Assembly: GCA_963924555.1 (NCBI GenBank)
Contig: OZ004585.1
Location: forward strand, 8,820,556 to 8,884,555
DNA: 64,000 bases
Reading direction: 5' to 3'
Origin: Crambe crambe
Lineage: Eukaryota > Porifera > Demospongiae > Poecilosclerida > Crambeidae
Every line of letters starts with the position of its first letter. The first letter of the stretch is position 1. Made by a program: the position numbers and the translations under genes. Below are positions 39,801-51,575 of this stretch, in pieces. Below the pieces are notes generated by a model, which saw nothing but the letters and a program-made list of their open reading frames with translations, was not told the origin of the DNA and did no database searches.

Positions 39801-42800
39801 CATGTTCTATTATGGTCCACATGCTTATCAAGTACTCACTTGACTGAGGCTGTGATTCATGCCCTGCAATATCATCTGTTAGTGGCTACAGTATAAAAAG
39901 AAGAGTGTCTGAAATACTCCTTACAGATTTAGACTAATCAGTGCTATTTGACCTCCATGCTCTGCTGCTTAAAAACACACCTTTGCTGGTGCTGGGCGAG
40001 AGAAAATTCTTTTCCTTGTAGCTTCGGAAGTAACATCTGTTAGACATAGAGTATTCTAACTTGTAGGGTACAGTACAAGTGACAAGAGCACTATTCTACC
40101 ATTGAGGCCACATGCACCATGGATTTCAAGGCCAACTAGCTAAGTTCAACAATTGGAAGTAGAGGGATAGAGTTGGTCAGTCCTCCTATGCATAGAGTAA
40201 CCAGCATGCAAGGAAGGAGGGTCAGGAGAGGAAGGTTCAGGGGGGACAGCTGAAAATGATCACACATGCCTATGAGGGCTATATACAGGATTTAGATCCC
40301 GTTGCTATGTGGTTGCTATGTGCATTAAATCAGCAAGTGTGCACTAAGTAATATTTAGTTCACTCTTTTCTAGCTCTAAGTGTTTTAATGCACCTGCACG
40401 AGAATGATGCTATAATGCTCGAGGTGAATGTAATGCACGAGCCGAAGGCGAGTGCATTACATCACCGAGAGCATTATAGCATCATTCGAGTGCACCATGC
40501 ATTAAAACACATGGAGCTAGAAAAGAGTGATCTAAACATTTTAGTGCTGGTCACATGACTTGTGACCAATCAAATTCCAGTTGGTCCTTACAGAACCCTA
40601 GCCCTAGCCTAGCCCTAGCTAGCCCTGGTACCTAGCAAGCTCTGACACACTTTGGTTCAGTAAGAATGCTCTAATTTAATGATATTCAAAAAAATAAATG
40701 AGGTAAATTCCTGAGGTTTTCCTGTTTGAAACCCAATGTAAAAAGTGAAATGCTAAAGTCTATAAAAGAAAACATTAAGACATATACTTACTGTAAGCAC
40801 TAGGGACTGAGGCTGGAAGGTCATAGTCCTAGTGGATCTTCCACTAGGCTCCTATGTACCTTCAGCACAGTTTCTCAAGTGTGCACTAAATATTTAGTGC
40901 ACATGAAAGTGTGCTTTATGAGATTTAAAGCACACTTTTCAGAGAATCTGATTGGTCACAAGTCATGTGACCAGCACTAATTCTGTAGGAGTGCACTAAG
41001 TAATATTTAGTTCACTCTTTTCTAGCTCTAAGTGTTTTAATGCACCTGCACGAGAATGATGCTATAATGCTCGAGGTGAATGTAATGCACGAGCCGAAGG
41101 CGAGTGCATTACATCACCGAGAACATTATAGCATCATTCGAGTGCACCATGCATTAAAACACATGGAGCTAGAAAAGAGTGATCTAAACATTTTAGTGCT
41201 GGTCACATGACTTGTGACCAATCAAATTCCAGTTGGTCCTTACAGAACCCTAGCCCTAGCCTAGCCCTAGCTAGACCTGGTACCTAGCAAGCTCTGACAC
41301 ACTTTGGTTCAGTAAGAATGCTCTAATTTAATGATATTCAAAAAAATAAATGAGGTAAATTCCTGAGGTTTTCCTGTTTGAAACCCAATGTAAAAAGTGA
41401 AATGCTAAAGTCTATAAAAGAAAACATTAAGACATGTACTTACTGTAAGCACTAGGGACTGAGGCTGGAAGGTCATAGTCCTAGTGGATCTTCCACTAGG
41501 CTCCTATGTACCTTCAGCACAGTTTCTCAAGTGTGCACTAAATATTTAGTGCACATGAAAGTGTGCTTTATGAGATTTAAAGCACACTTTTCAGAGAATC
41601 TGATTGGTCACAAGTCATGTGACCAGCACTAATTTTGTAGGAGTGCACTAATTTTTTTGCATCCCCAGGCTATGCTGAATGCTGCAAGACAGCTTGAAAA
41701 AGTTGTTGAAATTCTGCCTTTTATGCTGGCTACTATACTCTCTGAAAAGCTTGTTGGGTTTGAAACGTTATGTCATTATAAACGTGCAACGTGGTCAATG
41801 AATAACATTAAAATTCCACGTTTCAAACCCAACAAGCTTTTCTGAGAGTAGCTAGTATAAAAGAAGGAACATTCTAGCTGGTCTACAGCAAGCTGGTGTT
41901 TCACACGCCGCCTATCCTTCGTGCTCGGGGGAGTATCCCTGATTTATAGATACAGAGGTTTTCAGGTTGGTTGACCAGTAGAATTTGCGCATGTGCAAAA
42001 TAAATTCATGCGAGTAAAATATACTGTCATACAAATGCAATGGTCTTAAATTTAGCGAGCACGAATTTAATTCTGCATTGTTGGCAAATTTTGTGTCAAC
42101 CAACCTGAAAACCTCTGTAGCTATAACAGGAGCATCAGCAGGTACGTGGACTATTCTTGCCGCCATTTCACAACTCAAGAAAGAAGTGGAGACACAACAA
42201 TTAGCTAGCTATAGCAAACCAAACAGTACTGATGTTTGTAACTATGGACTACAGTAGCTACGCGCATGCGCAATGGGATCTAAAATAGATAAAGCATGCG
42301 CACTCGGTTTCTGGTTGATTTAGTGCACCATCCCTCGGGCCTGCAGCCCTCGGGCTACGGTGCACTAAATCAACCAGAAACCTCGCGCACATGCTTTATC
42401 TATTACATAGTGCCTGATGCCCGAGGGCGGAGCCTGAGGGTGAAGGCTATATCCTGTACAGCATGCATGAGGGTGAGGCATGGTTTAACTGTTTTAAAGC
42501 CTACGATGAAAATGTAATATTGCCCTAACCACATAATAATATGCATGGTCTGCAGTAAGCAGTAGCAGGGTACTTTTAACCACAAGTAGCTAGGCTCATT
42601 CTGAAGTATACCAACTCATTTTGCAAATCCATAAACTTCCCATCATGCGTTCTATAAAGGTTGGATTATCTCTGCATCAAATTTCAGAGCTAAAGTGGCC
42701 AAAATGTACATCTAATAATTTGAGAACTCATAACATACACAATTCACTAAGGGTTATATAATGAGTGGGTGGTGACAGGTCTGTGCATAATTGCATATTA

Positions 42801-45800
42801 GTAAGGTGGTACATGTGTTCATATAATATAAATACGTACTTAGTTCCTGAAGTTTGTTCCTTATCCTCCATCCTACTCCTTTGAGTTTTACATGTCCTTT
42901 TGTCCTGAACTCATTAAGAGTGTTATCTTGGTCTCGATGTTTCCCCTTCCTAACTTTCTCTAGGAAATATTTAACCCTCACTGAGAGAGTTAAAGGCTGC
43001 AGCTGTAGAAGCATGAAGGTTAAAGCACCGTTACTTATCATGAATCACAACTCACCTGAATTGGGTTCTGTGGTATTACAGGTAAAGAAGCAGATTTGAA
43101 GAAGGGTAGCTCAAGAATCTATTTCATAGGACCGAAAATATCATCACAACAATCAACTGTTTCGTATAATTTACGTCACTGATGCTATGGCTAAATCCAT
43201 CAGCAAATACATACTGCAGTGCTTCCTTTAGCTCTGGTATTCTAATGGACTCATACTGTTCCTTTGATGGAGTAAAAGTAGTGAGTTCTCTCATATAAAT
43301 CATCTCATACAACACATGACCTGAAACAATAATCAACGTTATGTGAGCTAGGTAGCTATATTTCTACATACCAAACATGATGACATCTATAAACTCTTCT
43401 CCAGAACTTGAGTATAGATCATAGCGATGTGTCCTGTATCCTAGCAATGTGTTCTCATATCCCCCTAGTCGACACACGTCCCCCTCCACAAAGATGTTCC
43501 CAGTGTGCACATGTCCAAGAGGGGGAAACCCCAGTCCATACAAGTACTTCATTGCCTGGTGAGGAAAATGTGAATGAAGTGAGGGAGTTTAGTTGCATTA
43601 TGTCATTTACCATTAGAATCTGGTGGCCAAAACTTGCAATTTGTAGTGGAGTTAGTGGATTTCGTCTTCCTCTTTTGATTGCAGTCATCTTACTCTCCCA
43701 ACCATCCATAGGTTTAGTCTGGTAGATAAACTGTCATTAAACTTGTGCTAACTACAGGATTAGTTCCATCCTACCCCATACATGACATCCCTGAGGGAGC
43801 CCTCTTCCTGAAGAGGGTAGAGCATGGAGACCAGGTGATGTCCATTCACCTTACTGTACTCACACTCCACCAGTGGAAGGAGGAAGGGACACTGCAGCAC
43901 AAGCAATACACATGCTATGAGTACATTACATTACTATACTATAGCTACATGCTGCAAGTGAGCACACCTGATAGCTGCACACACCTGGGAAAGATCCTGA
44001 GTGAGTTCTGATAGAGCTCGAAAGGAAGTACTGAGATATATGGGACATGTCTGGGGTATCTTGGTCTATAAGAATGGTAAGGTGTCATTAAAACATAAGT
44101 GTCATTATGAAATCACACAATAGTTTGCAGGTGAGTTGATCCTTCATCTTCTTTGATCATCCAGATTCTCTCACTCCTTTGTCCTATCATATAACAATCA
44201 TAAGAGATGTGGTCTAGTTAATAATAACAGTAGAATAACAGCAGCTAGCCAATTAATATCAAAGTCATCACTAAAGTGCAAGCCTTACCTGTCTCAAATG
44301 TGGATGGTATTATTTGGGTACCAAGAAACATCTCCATAGCAGCTGCTATGTTATCAGGTATTTTCCAGCTTTCAGTTGTTGGAGTAGGAACCATTTTATC
44401 TTTCTTCACTTTCTTTGTCATTTTCTTTTCCCCCACTACTTTATCTCTAACTTGTTTAAGTAAATCTTTAGCTCCAGAAGATAAAGCCTATAATTATTAT
44501 AAAGTAAACCAGTTCTGCTATGAATGATTGAGCACTAACTTCAGATTCTGTTGGACTTGCATGTTGAATGGCAATGAATTGTGGAATATGCATAATCTAT
44601 ATAAAAACATGTAGCTTTAGTAATAGCTATAAAGAGTGTAGCTACATGCAGTGTATGTTTAAGTTACCTCTCTCATCAGAGCTATGTAATCCTTCTTGGT
44701 TTTGCCGATATCAAAGATTCTTCCGAGAACTTCTCTCACTTCATCATCCACTTTCTGATAGTCCTCATCAGTAGGGAATACATGCCCAGGTTCAAACCCA
44801 CATGCCATTTCAAATATCACATGACCTGAAAAAGTGCCACCAATATAAGTGGTACCTGGATAAATCCATATTGCACTCACTAAACATAATTCCATCAATC
44901 TGTCTCAAGCAGTCTTCTTGCTCAATGTCTCGGTAAAGGCGTGTCCTGTATCCTAGCAACACATTCTCATAGCCTCCTAGTTTAATGCCCTCTTCAGTGA
45001 TGAAGATGTTTCCAGTGTGCACATTACCCAGTGGAGGAAAGCCAAGCTCATAAAGGTACAAGAATGCCTAATAGAGTGCACATGATAATAGCTAATATTA
45101 ATATTGTTAGTATGTCACACTAACCTCCAATAGCTGACTTCCATATCTAAAGATCTCCAGCTTCTTAAGTGGCTTTTCGTTTCTTTGATCCATTCCGTAT
45201 TTCTTGTCCCAATCTCTGTCAGGATTGGCATTCTATTGTGTACATGCATGCAGTGTGAGTATGCCAGTCCACATTATATGCAGAAATATCAAGGGTACAA
45301 TAAAAGAAGAAATAAAACTGTAACCTTGACTATATACCTTGTTTAGTGTGTCTCTCAGTGATCCTTTCTTTCTATAAGGTTGGACGAGGACTATACGACT
45401 ATCAGTACAAGCGATTCCTACCTCCCGTATCGGATGAATGTGATGATGCTGGATACATAAACTTCATAAACTAAGAGCATAGAATATATCCAAGCTCACC
45501 TGGCTAACTTTCTTCAGAATCTCAAATATCTTCTCTAATTCAGAATGCAGTTCAATAGGACATTTCTTTGATACTGGAGACTGCAATAATAATTTAATTC
45601 AAGTTTAGTGGGAGGGGTTAAAATTATTATTACGAGTGCTGTAACACCACTCATTATCCTCTTTCATACACAGCGTACCAGTGTCACTAAAACACATTCC
45701 GTGGAGCTTTTCTTCCATCCTTTGCACCAATATTTCTGTAGTCGAGATCCTACATATATTGCTTAATCATCATGTTTAAGTAGCTATGCCCATATAGCTA

Positions 45801-47557
45801 GCTTACCTAGGTAAGCATCACACTGATACCCAGGATTGAATGGAGAGCAATCACTGGAATCCTCAAAGAATTCAAGATAAAGATCAGAAGCAAGCTCTAT
45901 TATAATAAATAATTTTAAATTATGGAGTAGTAACTATGATGCTACTTCTTACTTCGATCAACTCTTTCTTCTGATATTCTGCGTCTGGTGTAGTGGCTAG
46001 GGCTAGGGCTAGTTTCTTTTTCTTCTTCCTGTGAAGAGTGAGAGAGAGGTGAGACAACCACAAAGACAGCCATCATGCACCACAAAAAACATGTGACACG
46101 TGAGACTTGTGAGAGAGTAAGGTAACCTGGGGTAATTTCGGATGCGGGGTAATCCCGGACACTGGCTCCTTACTCCGAAGAGAAGAAGCTAACAGGCTTT
46201 AACCTGGAACTTAGAAACAACTACATATGCTTTACCTCTCCACCAACTCTTGAAGGCCGATGCTGGATCTACATAGCTCTAAACCGCTGATCTCCTGCAA
46301 ACCAACCTTTTCTTGTACCGCGACTTTTCCAGCACAAGCAGAGCTAGGTTAGCTATACATAGCTAGTTAGCACTAAGACTAAAGTTTCACTCTAGGGTAG
46401 CAACCCTGCACTGTTCTATGATCTGGGTGAGCAGTGTGCCGAGTGTCTGGAATTACCCCACCCACAAAATTTGACACCACTCGATGTTTTTTAATATTGC
46501 AACAAAACTACATAAGTTTGGTGTTCCAGAGTTGTAGCAGCTTTTGGAAAAAGTATCCGGAATTACCCATTTTACCTATTATGACCACTAGCTAGTGTTT
46601 GAGTTGCAAACTCCAGGAGTCTACATTGCATGCTCATCCAAAATAATATTGGGGGGGGGGGGGGGGGGTACTGATTGGGTCAGTTATGATTCGCTGCACA
46701 TGCATTTGTTTGCTACCACTGTAGCTCAACTCTTCCTGAAAGAAGAGATTCTGCAGTTATTCAAGGGCTGCATAAGTGGCCATTCACCCCCTACTCCATT
46801 CTTTATTCACTGTTTTTAAGGTGCTGGCAGTGAGCGTCTTGTTGGAGATACTGGACCAGCACAACATAGTATTTAATTTTACAACTCACCCCAAAGAACC
46901 ACTTCTGGACCTGTATGTGAGGAAATAACAGAGTCATAACAGTCATGCATGGACTAAGCTTAGTATAGTAGTCGTCTACCCATGGTCTAGCCTAAAGCTT
47001 CAATGACCATACTGTCACAATCATACCCTCCAAGTTTGTAAAATGTCATGAAAGAGTACCTTTTGAACTGTGCGTACACTGTAATAAAACTCACTCAGAA
47101 TGCACACACCATGTATCAATTTTGGTGCCAAGTCAAGATGCCAGCACTTGACAATCAGCTGGCAAGGGCTAGGGAGGAGCGAGATTATAGTAGCATTGCA
47201 GCCTATTAATTATTTAGCCTATTATGCTGCTATTCCATTATTATGCTAGCATATTAGCCCCATGCCTAGCTACAAGTTTGGTGGTGTTTCAGTGCCTTCA
47301 GGCTCAGCCATAAAGAAGCAGTGATACGATGAAGGATAAGGATACAGATTAGCCTGGAATTGCATTACTATGAAATTTCCAAGCAGTACATCCAATCATT
47401 GTGGCATGTAGAAGGCCCCCAGGCATAGACTGGACTAGCATGCAGCCTGTACTTGTGCATACTGCAGCTATTCAAGCGAAAAACACACCTTTGCTGGTAC
47501 TGTCATTTCTTCCCGAATCCTCTGAGTCTCTCTGTTGCTACTGGTAGCCTGCCCCAT
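36836..47557 (-). CDS. Double PXK-like pseudokinase-ZU5-Death-Ig protein
   Basis: Phase-consistent minus exons: 47557-47489, 46910-46890 (tentative), 46028-45953, 45896-45807, 45749-45679, 45580-45500, 45448-45338, 45232-45125, 45067-44881, 44825-44668, 44596-44540, 44487-44289, 44183-44119, 44065-43985, 43891-43775, 43718-43611, 43555-43372, 43320-43175, 43118-43056, 43002-42840, 39875-39840 (optional), 39728-39222, 39044-38842, 38784-38619, small linker exons (38100-38460), 37996-37724, 37664-37617, 37468-37211, 37147-36836. The start MGQATSSN fits N-myristoylation. Two domains match PXK/Slob kinases (KKLEIFRYGSQLLE, GFPPLGHVHTGNIF, RLGGYENTLLGYRT); the HRD and DFG aspartates are absent, so both are pseudokinases. 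Then ZU5 (SIDIPEGSISPDES, DMEPASPAYLI), a probable UPA segment, a Death domain (VSSLLEDLNNDEVIKLGTAL) and two Ig domains. One continuous gene is inferred from phase; it could be two. Confidence 0.68.
38100..38460 (-). other. Repeated small Ser/Thr linker exons
   Basis: Three short exon-like blocks with splice signals read KRVASINPLQEPTHSK (near 38401-38450), STSSKGERHTSEPQPA (near 38296-38345) and RQSTSSTGLGERHTSGSQPA (near 38103-38170). They are copies of one another, and similar blocks recur at 34030-34180 before Death module 3. Their exact ends and phases are unsure; alternative use is likely. Confidence 0.5.
40339..41642. repeat. 652-bp tandem direct duplication with palindromic core
   Basis: Two copies, 40339-40990 and 40991-41642, differ at only a few bases (e.g. 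GAGAGCATT/GAGAACATT, ACATATACTT/ACATGTACTT). Each holds a near-perfect inverted repeat with arms of about 75 bp (CTAGCTCTAAGTGTTTTAAT ... ATTAAAACACATGGAGCTAG) and a second smaller inverted repeat around GTGCACTAAATATTTAGTGCAC. It lies in the 3.1-kb intron before the ZU5 exon. No coding sequence was seen. Confidence 0.9.
41731..41857. mobile_element. Hairpin MITE
   Basis: Arms CTCTGAAAAGCTTGTTGGGT-TTGAAACGT and ACGTTTCAAACCCAACAAGC-TTTTCTGAGAG face each other across a ~50-bp centre. No ORF. Confidence 0.75.
41951..42119. mobile_element. Mariner-like MITE, 169 bp
   Basis: Terminal inverted repeats TACAGAGGTTTTCAGGTTGG and CCAACCTGAAAACCTCTGTA are essentially perfect. The outermost TA at each end fits a TA target duplication as in Tc1/mariner elements. 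The 88-codon ORF on the minus strand is only the element's palindromic sequence. Confidence 0.8.
42286..42403. repeat. 118-bp palindrome
   Basis: Arms TAGATAAAGCATGCGCACTC, GGTTTCTGGTTGATTTAGTG and their complement to about 42403, around a CCCTCGGGCCTGCAGCCCTC centre. A near-perfect NRF1-like site (CGCGCATGCGCA) sits just left at 42261-42272. Confidence 0.85.
46050..47480. other. Intron and G run near the 5' end of the pseudokinase gene
   Basis: Apart from the tentative 21-bp exon 46910-46890 (VQKWFFG) nothing coding was seen. A G run lies at 46651-46668. The block 46800-46915 is duplicated at 48360-48545, where the microexon equivalent reads KLLRRVRNLS. Confidence 0.5.
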
Positions 47558-49984
47558 CCTGGATAATGGGAGTCTTAGTAAAAGTTACACAAACACCAAC
47601 AGATAATGGCTTCACTTTTACAGTGTCCTCCACAGTTTGCACTTACTCAGATCAGTCCGAGCTTCTCTACACCACTGACACAAGCGACAGCTAGCTACAT
47701 GAGAAATTGCTACACTTCAATCCGCCACTATACTAGTTCAGTACTACTTATATGTGCTGTCATAGTGCATGTAGGTGCATGAACCTACAGAAAACTTGCC
47801 AGTTAGTCTGAATGCAGCCTCCTCCGGTTCCCTCTCTTTTCAGTTAAAAATATGAAAAATGAGATTCTGCTATACCTGGAAAATGAAATGATATGGATGA
47901 AGAGGACGCCTGGAGAATGAAAGATCCGTCCTCCACTGAAGGAAGATCTGCTCCCTACCCACCCTCCACTGAAGGAACTTCTGCGCGAGACTTCGCTAGC
48001 TAGCTAGTCTGTAGCCTCGTACCCAGGCCTTATCAGAGAGTGTGCAAGCACTCTCTAAGTAGGGATGGCAGGTCAAAGGTCATAGTCAGAGAGTGAGCTA
48101 GCACTCTCTAGCCTCACCACACACATAGCATGTGAGCTACAGCCTTCAAATTAGAGTAAATCATGCTATGATGTCACTATGCCTTGCCCATTGCAGCTGC
48201 AAACTCCAAAGGTGGAGAATCTTCATTTATATTAAGGGGTGCATGATAGACCCCTTGGCAGACATGTCAAGGAATTATGCATGATGTGCCCAGGGCACAT
48301 ATGCTGCTTTAAGTACAGTATTCCAACAAACAACCCATTCCTGCATACAAGCACCCCCCACTCTTTATACACTGTTGCTATGTAATGGCCTACTGTTGCT
48401 ATGGGCCTAAGGTGCTGGCAGTGACTGTCTAGAGGGTCTTGTTGGAGATACTGGACAAACACAACAACATAGGAGCTATTTTCATAACAACTCACCCTCG
48501 ATAGGTTCCGTACACGTCTCAGGAGTTTCTGTATGTGAGGAAACAAACCGACTCAAAACAGCCATATTTGAGGACTAGTAAGCTAGTAGCTAGCTAGTTG
48601 TGCATGCTATAGAGAGAGACCTAGGACTAAAGTAACACCAACAAACAAGTCCTTCAATGATTGGGGCGAGTGCACTCTCTACATAGGTGCCAACTGTCCC
48701 CAAACTTCGGGGACAGTCCCCAAATTGGCAGCTTTGTCCCCAAGTCCCCAAAGGGGTACTGATTTGTCCCCAAAGGCCAAGGTCCTGACTGAGCACATTG
48801 TGGTTTCATGGATTAACATGTACAGTAGCTACTGTATACATCACTCAGTACATTATCTGTATTGTACAGATAATGCACTGAGTGATGTTTACAGTACTGA
48901 TGTACTAGCTACCTCAAAAGTTAAGTAGCTATTTTGTAATGATAATCCTTTGCATAGGGTAGGTGTGGGTATTATGAGTCAGTCCCTATTATGGGTTCAC
49001 CACTTGATAAGAATCTACAAGAGTTGATACTTTAGATATGAACTTTTGATCAAATAAAATCATCCAGAAAATGCCTTATTCATGCATAAACATAATCTTA
49101 AATAAGAAGTTTAAAAATGGGTATAATCGTGGCCAATCTGAATCAAAAAAGCGCAGGGAAGCAATGATGCTACAAGATGGAGTAAAAAATGAATTTTAAA
49201 GTAATCTAAGGTTATTATTTTTGTTTTGTACAAATCTTAGCTACATTATCAATTCTTAGAGACAAAAATCAACCCAGTGACTCATAATTCATACCTATGA
49301 CTCATAATACCTTCCTGAGTGTCATGTAAGATCATAACTCCTATCTACAAGATGCAATATTTTTATTACTTTCTCCACACATTAGTTCTACATAACCTAT
49401 TTTATATCTGGAGCAATTTTCAGCATTCTAAGATAGTCCATTTCCAAGAAAAGAGCAACAATACTTAGCTGACTCATAATACCCACACCCACCCTAAATG
49501 GGTGTGGTTAGTGGGTGTGGTTGGGATGTGGCCTGTGTGTCCCCAAAGCCAGTTTGACTCTCTCATATGTAAGCATATGAGTTATGTAGTTATATCTGAT
49601 GATCTTTATCCAGCCCTAGGGCTCCCGTAGATGATTTCTGTTTGTATTCTGGTGTATTATGAAATGCCTATTTCCCTATTGAGCATTCTGCGCATGTCTG
49701 GTTAATCTTGAGTGTATCTTTATGCATGTTTATGGCCATTAAATTAATGATTAACAGCCTAATAGCTAATTATTATGACTAACCTTTCTCTCGCTATCGC
49801 CATCATCATAGATATATGATGTCCAGACCACGGAACATTATCTATAACCATAGATAATAATTATAGATAGTATCTATGCTTTTTAACTATGCCATCATCG
49901 ATCGATCAAGGCACGTGCGCATCGATCAAGGCACGTGCGGCCGCGGGCGGCTGAGAGGGAAAGGATCGTCAGGCCTTTGAGACG
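47558..49984. other. Intergenic region with three inverted-repeat elements
   Basis: Upstream of the divergent pseudokinase and HSD17B10 genes. Contains the duplicated block 48360-48545, GTCCCCAA-rich sequence at 48690-48780, a hairpin at 48838-48888 (ACATCACTCAGTACATTATC and its complement) and a TIR element at 48955-49496. No further gene was seen. ATCGATCAAGGCACGTGCG is duplicated at 49899-49939, close to the HSD17B10 start. Confidence 0.55.
48955..49496. mobile_element. TIR element, ~542 bp
   Basis: Ends TAGGGTAGGTGTGGGTATTA and TAATACCCACACCCACCCTA are inverted copies that extend into ATGAGTCA/TGACTCAT. The interior is A/T-rich without a transposase ORF. The TA at each end could be a target duplication. 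Confidence 0.75.
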
Positions 49985-51270
49985 ATGGCAGCATTAGCAG
50001 AAGTCAGGGAAATTTCTAAGGTTGTTGCTCTAGTAACTGGTGCGGCCTCTGGTTTAGGTAAGGCTACAGCTTCCCGCCTTACCAGGCAGGTAAAGATGTG
50101 GACTAGTTAGCTTGTAGTTTGTGGGCTCTAATGTCTTTAAATAGGGTGCTAAAGTGGTAGTGGCTGATCTTCCCAGTAGCAGTGGAGCAGCTGTAGCTGA
50201 TGAACTTGGAGATAACGTCTCATTTGTACCTACTGATGTGAGTGGACATGGCTAGATAGCTGGTCCCTGTAAATTATTCTCTCTGGTCACATGACACTCA
50301 GGTGACTTCCGAGGAAGATGTGAGAGGAGCTTTAGAGGTTGCCAGAGAGAAGTACGGAGGAGTAACGGCAGTTATCAACTGTGCTGGAATAGGTGTGGCC
50401 ATTCGAACCCTCTCCAAGAAGGGACCACACCCACTAGATGAATTCAAGGTAGGTGTGCGATCAGTGGAACCTGCAATAAAGGATATGGACAAACCACAAC
50501 CATTGTATGTACACACTATTCTCTACAAAGGACAAATGGCTGGGTCCCAAGTGTGTCCATTATTTTGGAGGTTCCACTGTGTTGTTTTTCAATGTGAACA
50601 TTGAGAAATGTGATGATTCAGCATTTTGTGTCTTATAGAAAGTTCTGAATGTGAATGTTGGGGGAACATTTAACGTGATTCGTCTGGCGGCTGAAGACAT
50701 GACTCGGAGGGAACCATACAACCAATCAGGAGAGAGAGGTAGCATTATACTCTGGCTACAGTGGAACCTTGACACACTTGGGACCCGTCCATTTGTCTTT
50801 TGTAGAGAGGTTGTCCTCTTTTGGAGGTTATTTGTATAGAATGTATGGATTGTCCTCCTTTATCAGAGATTCAACAGTACCTTTTAATTGTATACCCTTT
50901 GACATGTCCCTGTGATGTACATGTAGGTGTGATAGTCAACACTGCTAGTGTGGCTGCTTATGATGGTCAGATTGGACAGGCAGCATATGCCTCCTCTAAA
51001 GGAGCCATAGTCAGTATGACACTGCCAGTGGCACGAGACCTCATGAAGAATGGGATCCGAGTCTGTACCATTGCTCCGGGGCTCTTCGACACGCCCCTTC
51101 TACACTCCCTCCCCGAGGCCGTCCGGTTGGAGCTGGGGAAGACGGTACCGTTCCCCCCTCGTTTGGGACTGCCAGACGAGTACGCTCACTTGGTGCAGGC
51201 CATCATCGAGAACCCTATGATGAATGGAGAGGTGATCAGACTGGATGGAGCACTGCGCATGCAGCCATAA
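49985..51270 (+). CDS. HSD17B10: 3-hydroxyacyl-CoA dehydrogenase type 2
   Basis: Five exons: 49985-50089, 50145-50237, 50302-50448, 50639-50738, 50927-51270; 262 residues, the usual family length. It is a mitochondrial short-chain dehydrogenase that oxidises 2-methyl-3-hydroxybutyryl-CoA in isoleucine breakdown and also serves in mitochondrial RNase P in animals. The NAD site is [12 protein letters not shown]; the catalytic set is S156 ([10 protein letters not shown]), Y169 and K173 (YASSK). [25 protein letters not shown] ([14 protein letters not shown]) and the ending [14 protein letters not shown] are diagnostic. The ATG at 49985 gives the family's short N-terminus. Two family A repeats sit in introns 3 and 4. 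Its stop lies 305 bp from the convergent UBA1 stop. Confidence 0.95.
50462..50875. repeat. Two family A copies in HSD17B10 introns
   Basis: Copy one, 50462-50580 (AGTGGAACCTGCAATAAAGG ... TTTTGGAGGTTCCACTG) lies in intron 3. Copy two, 50758-50875 (CAGTGGAACCTTGACACACT ... TCCTTTATCAGAGATTCAAC) lies in intron 4. Both keep the outer CAGTGGAACC/GGTTCCACTG-type ends. Confidence 0.7.
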
Positions 51271-51575
51271 ACTTCCACCAATCCTAGCACTATTGCAGTA
51301 TACGAAATTTATAGTTTTATGATAATACAGTGTGTATCAAAACATTATACTTTAGCCCTTATAGCTGACCATGATGCCTCCCCCCTCACTTCCCTCAGGC
51401 AATCTCCTGAATGAAACCGGTACTGCCTGCAAAATTCAAGTCTTTACTACTATTTAATATTAAATCTCACTACGACAAAAAAGAAAAAAAAATTAAATAA
51501 ATAATACTAGTGATCCTTGTCACACCTCCTAATAAGTCTGAGGTCAAAGTCTGCCTAGTAATAATAATAATTTTG

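Noticed and set aside
41912..42178. 88-codon minus ORF
   Set aside because: It covers the 169-bp mariner-like MITE and its flanks; no homology to a gene.
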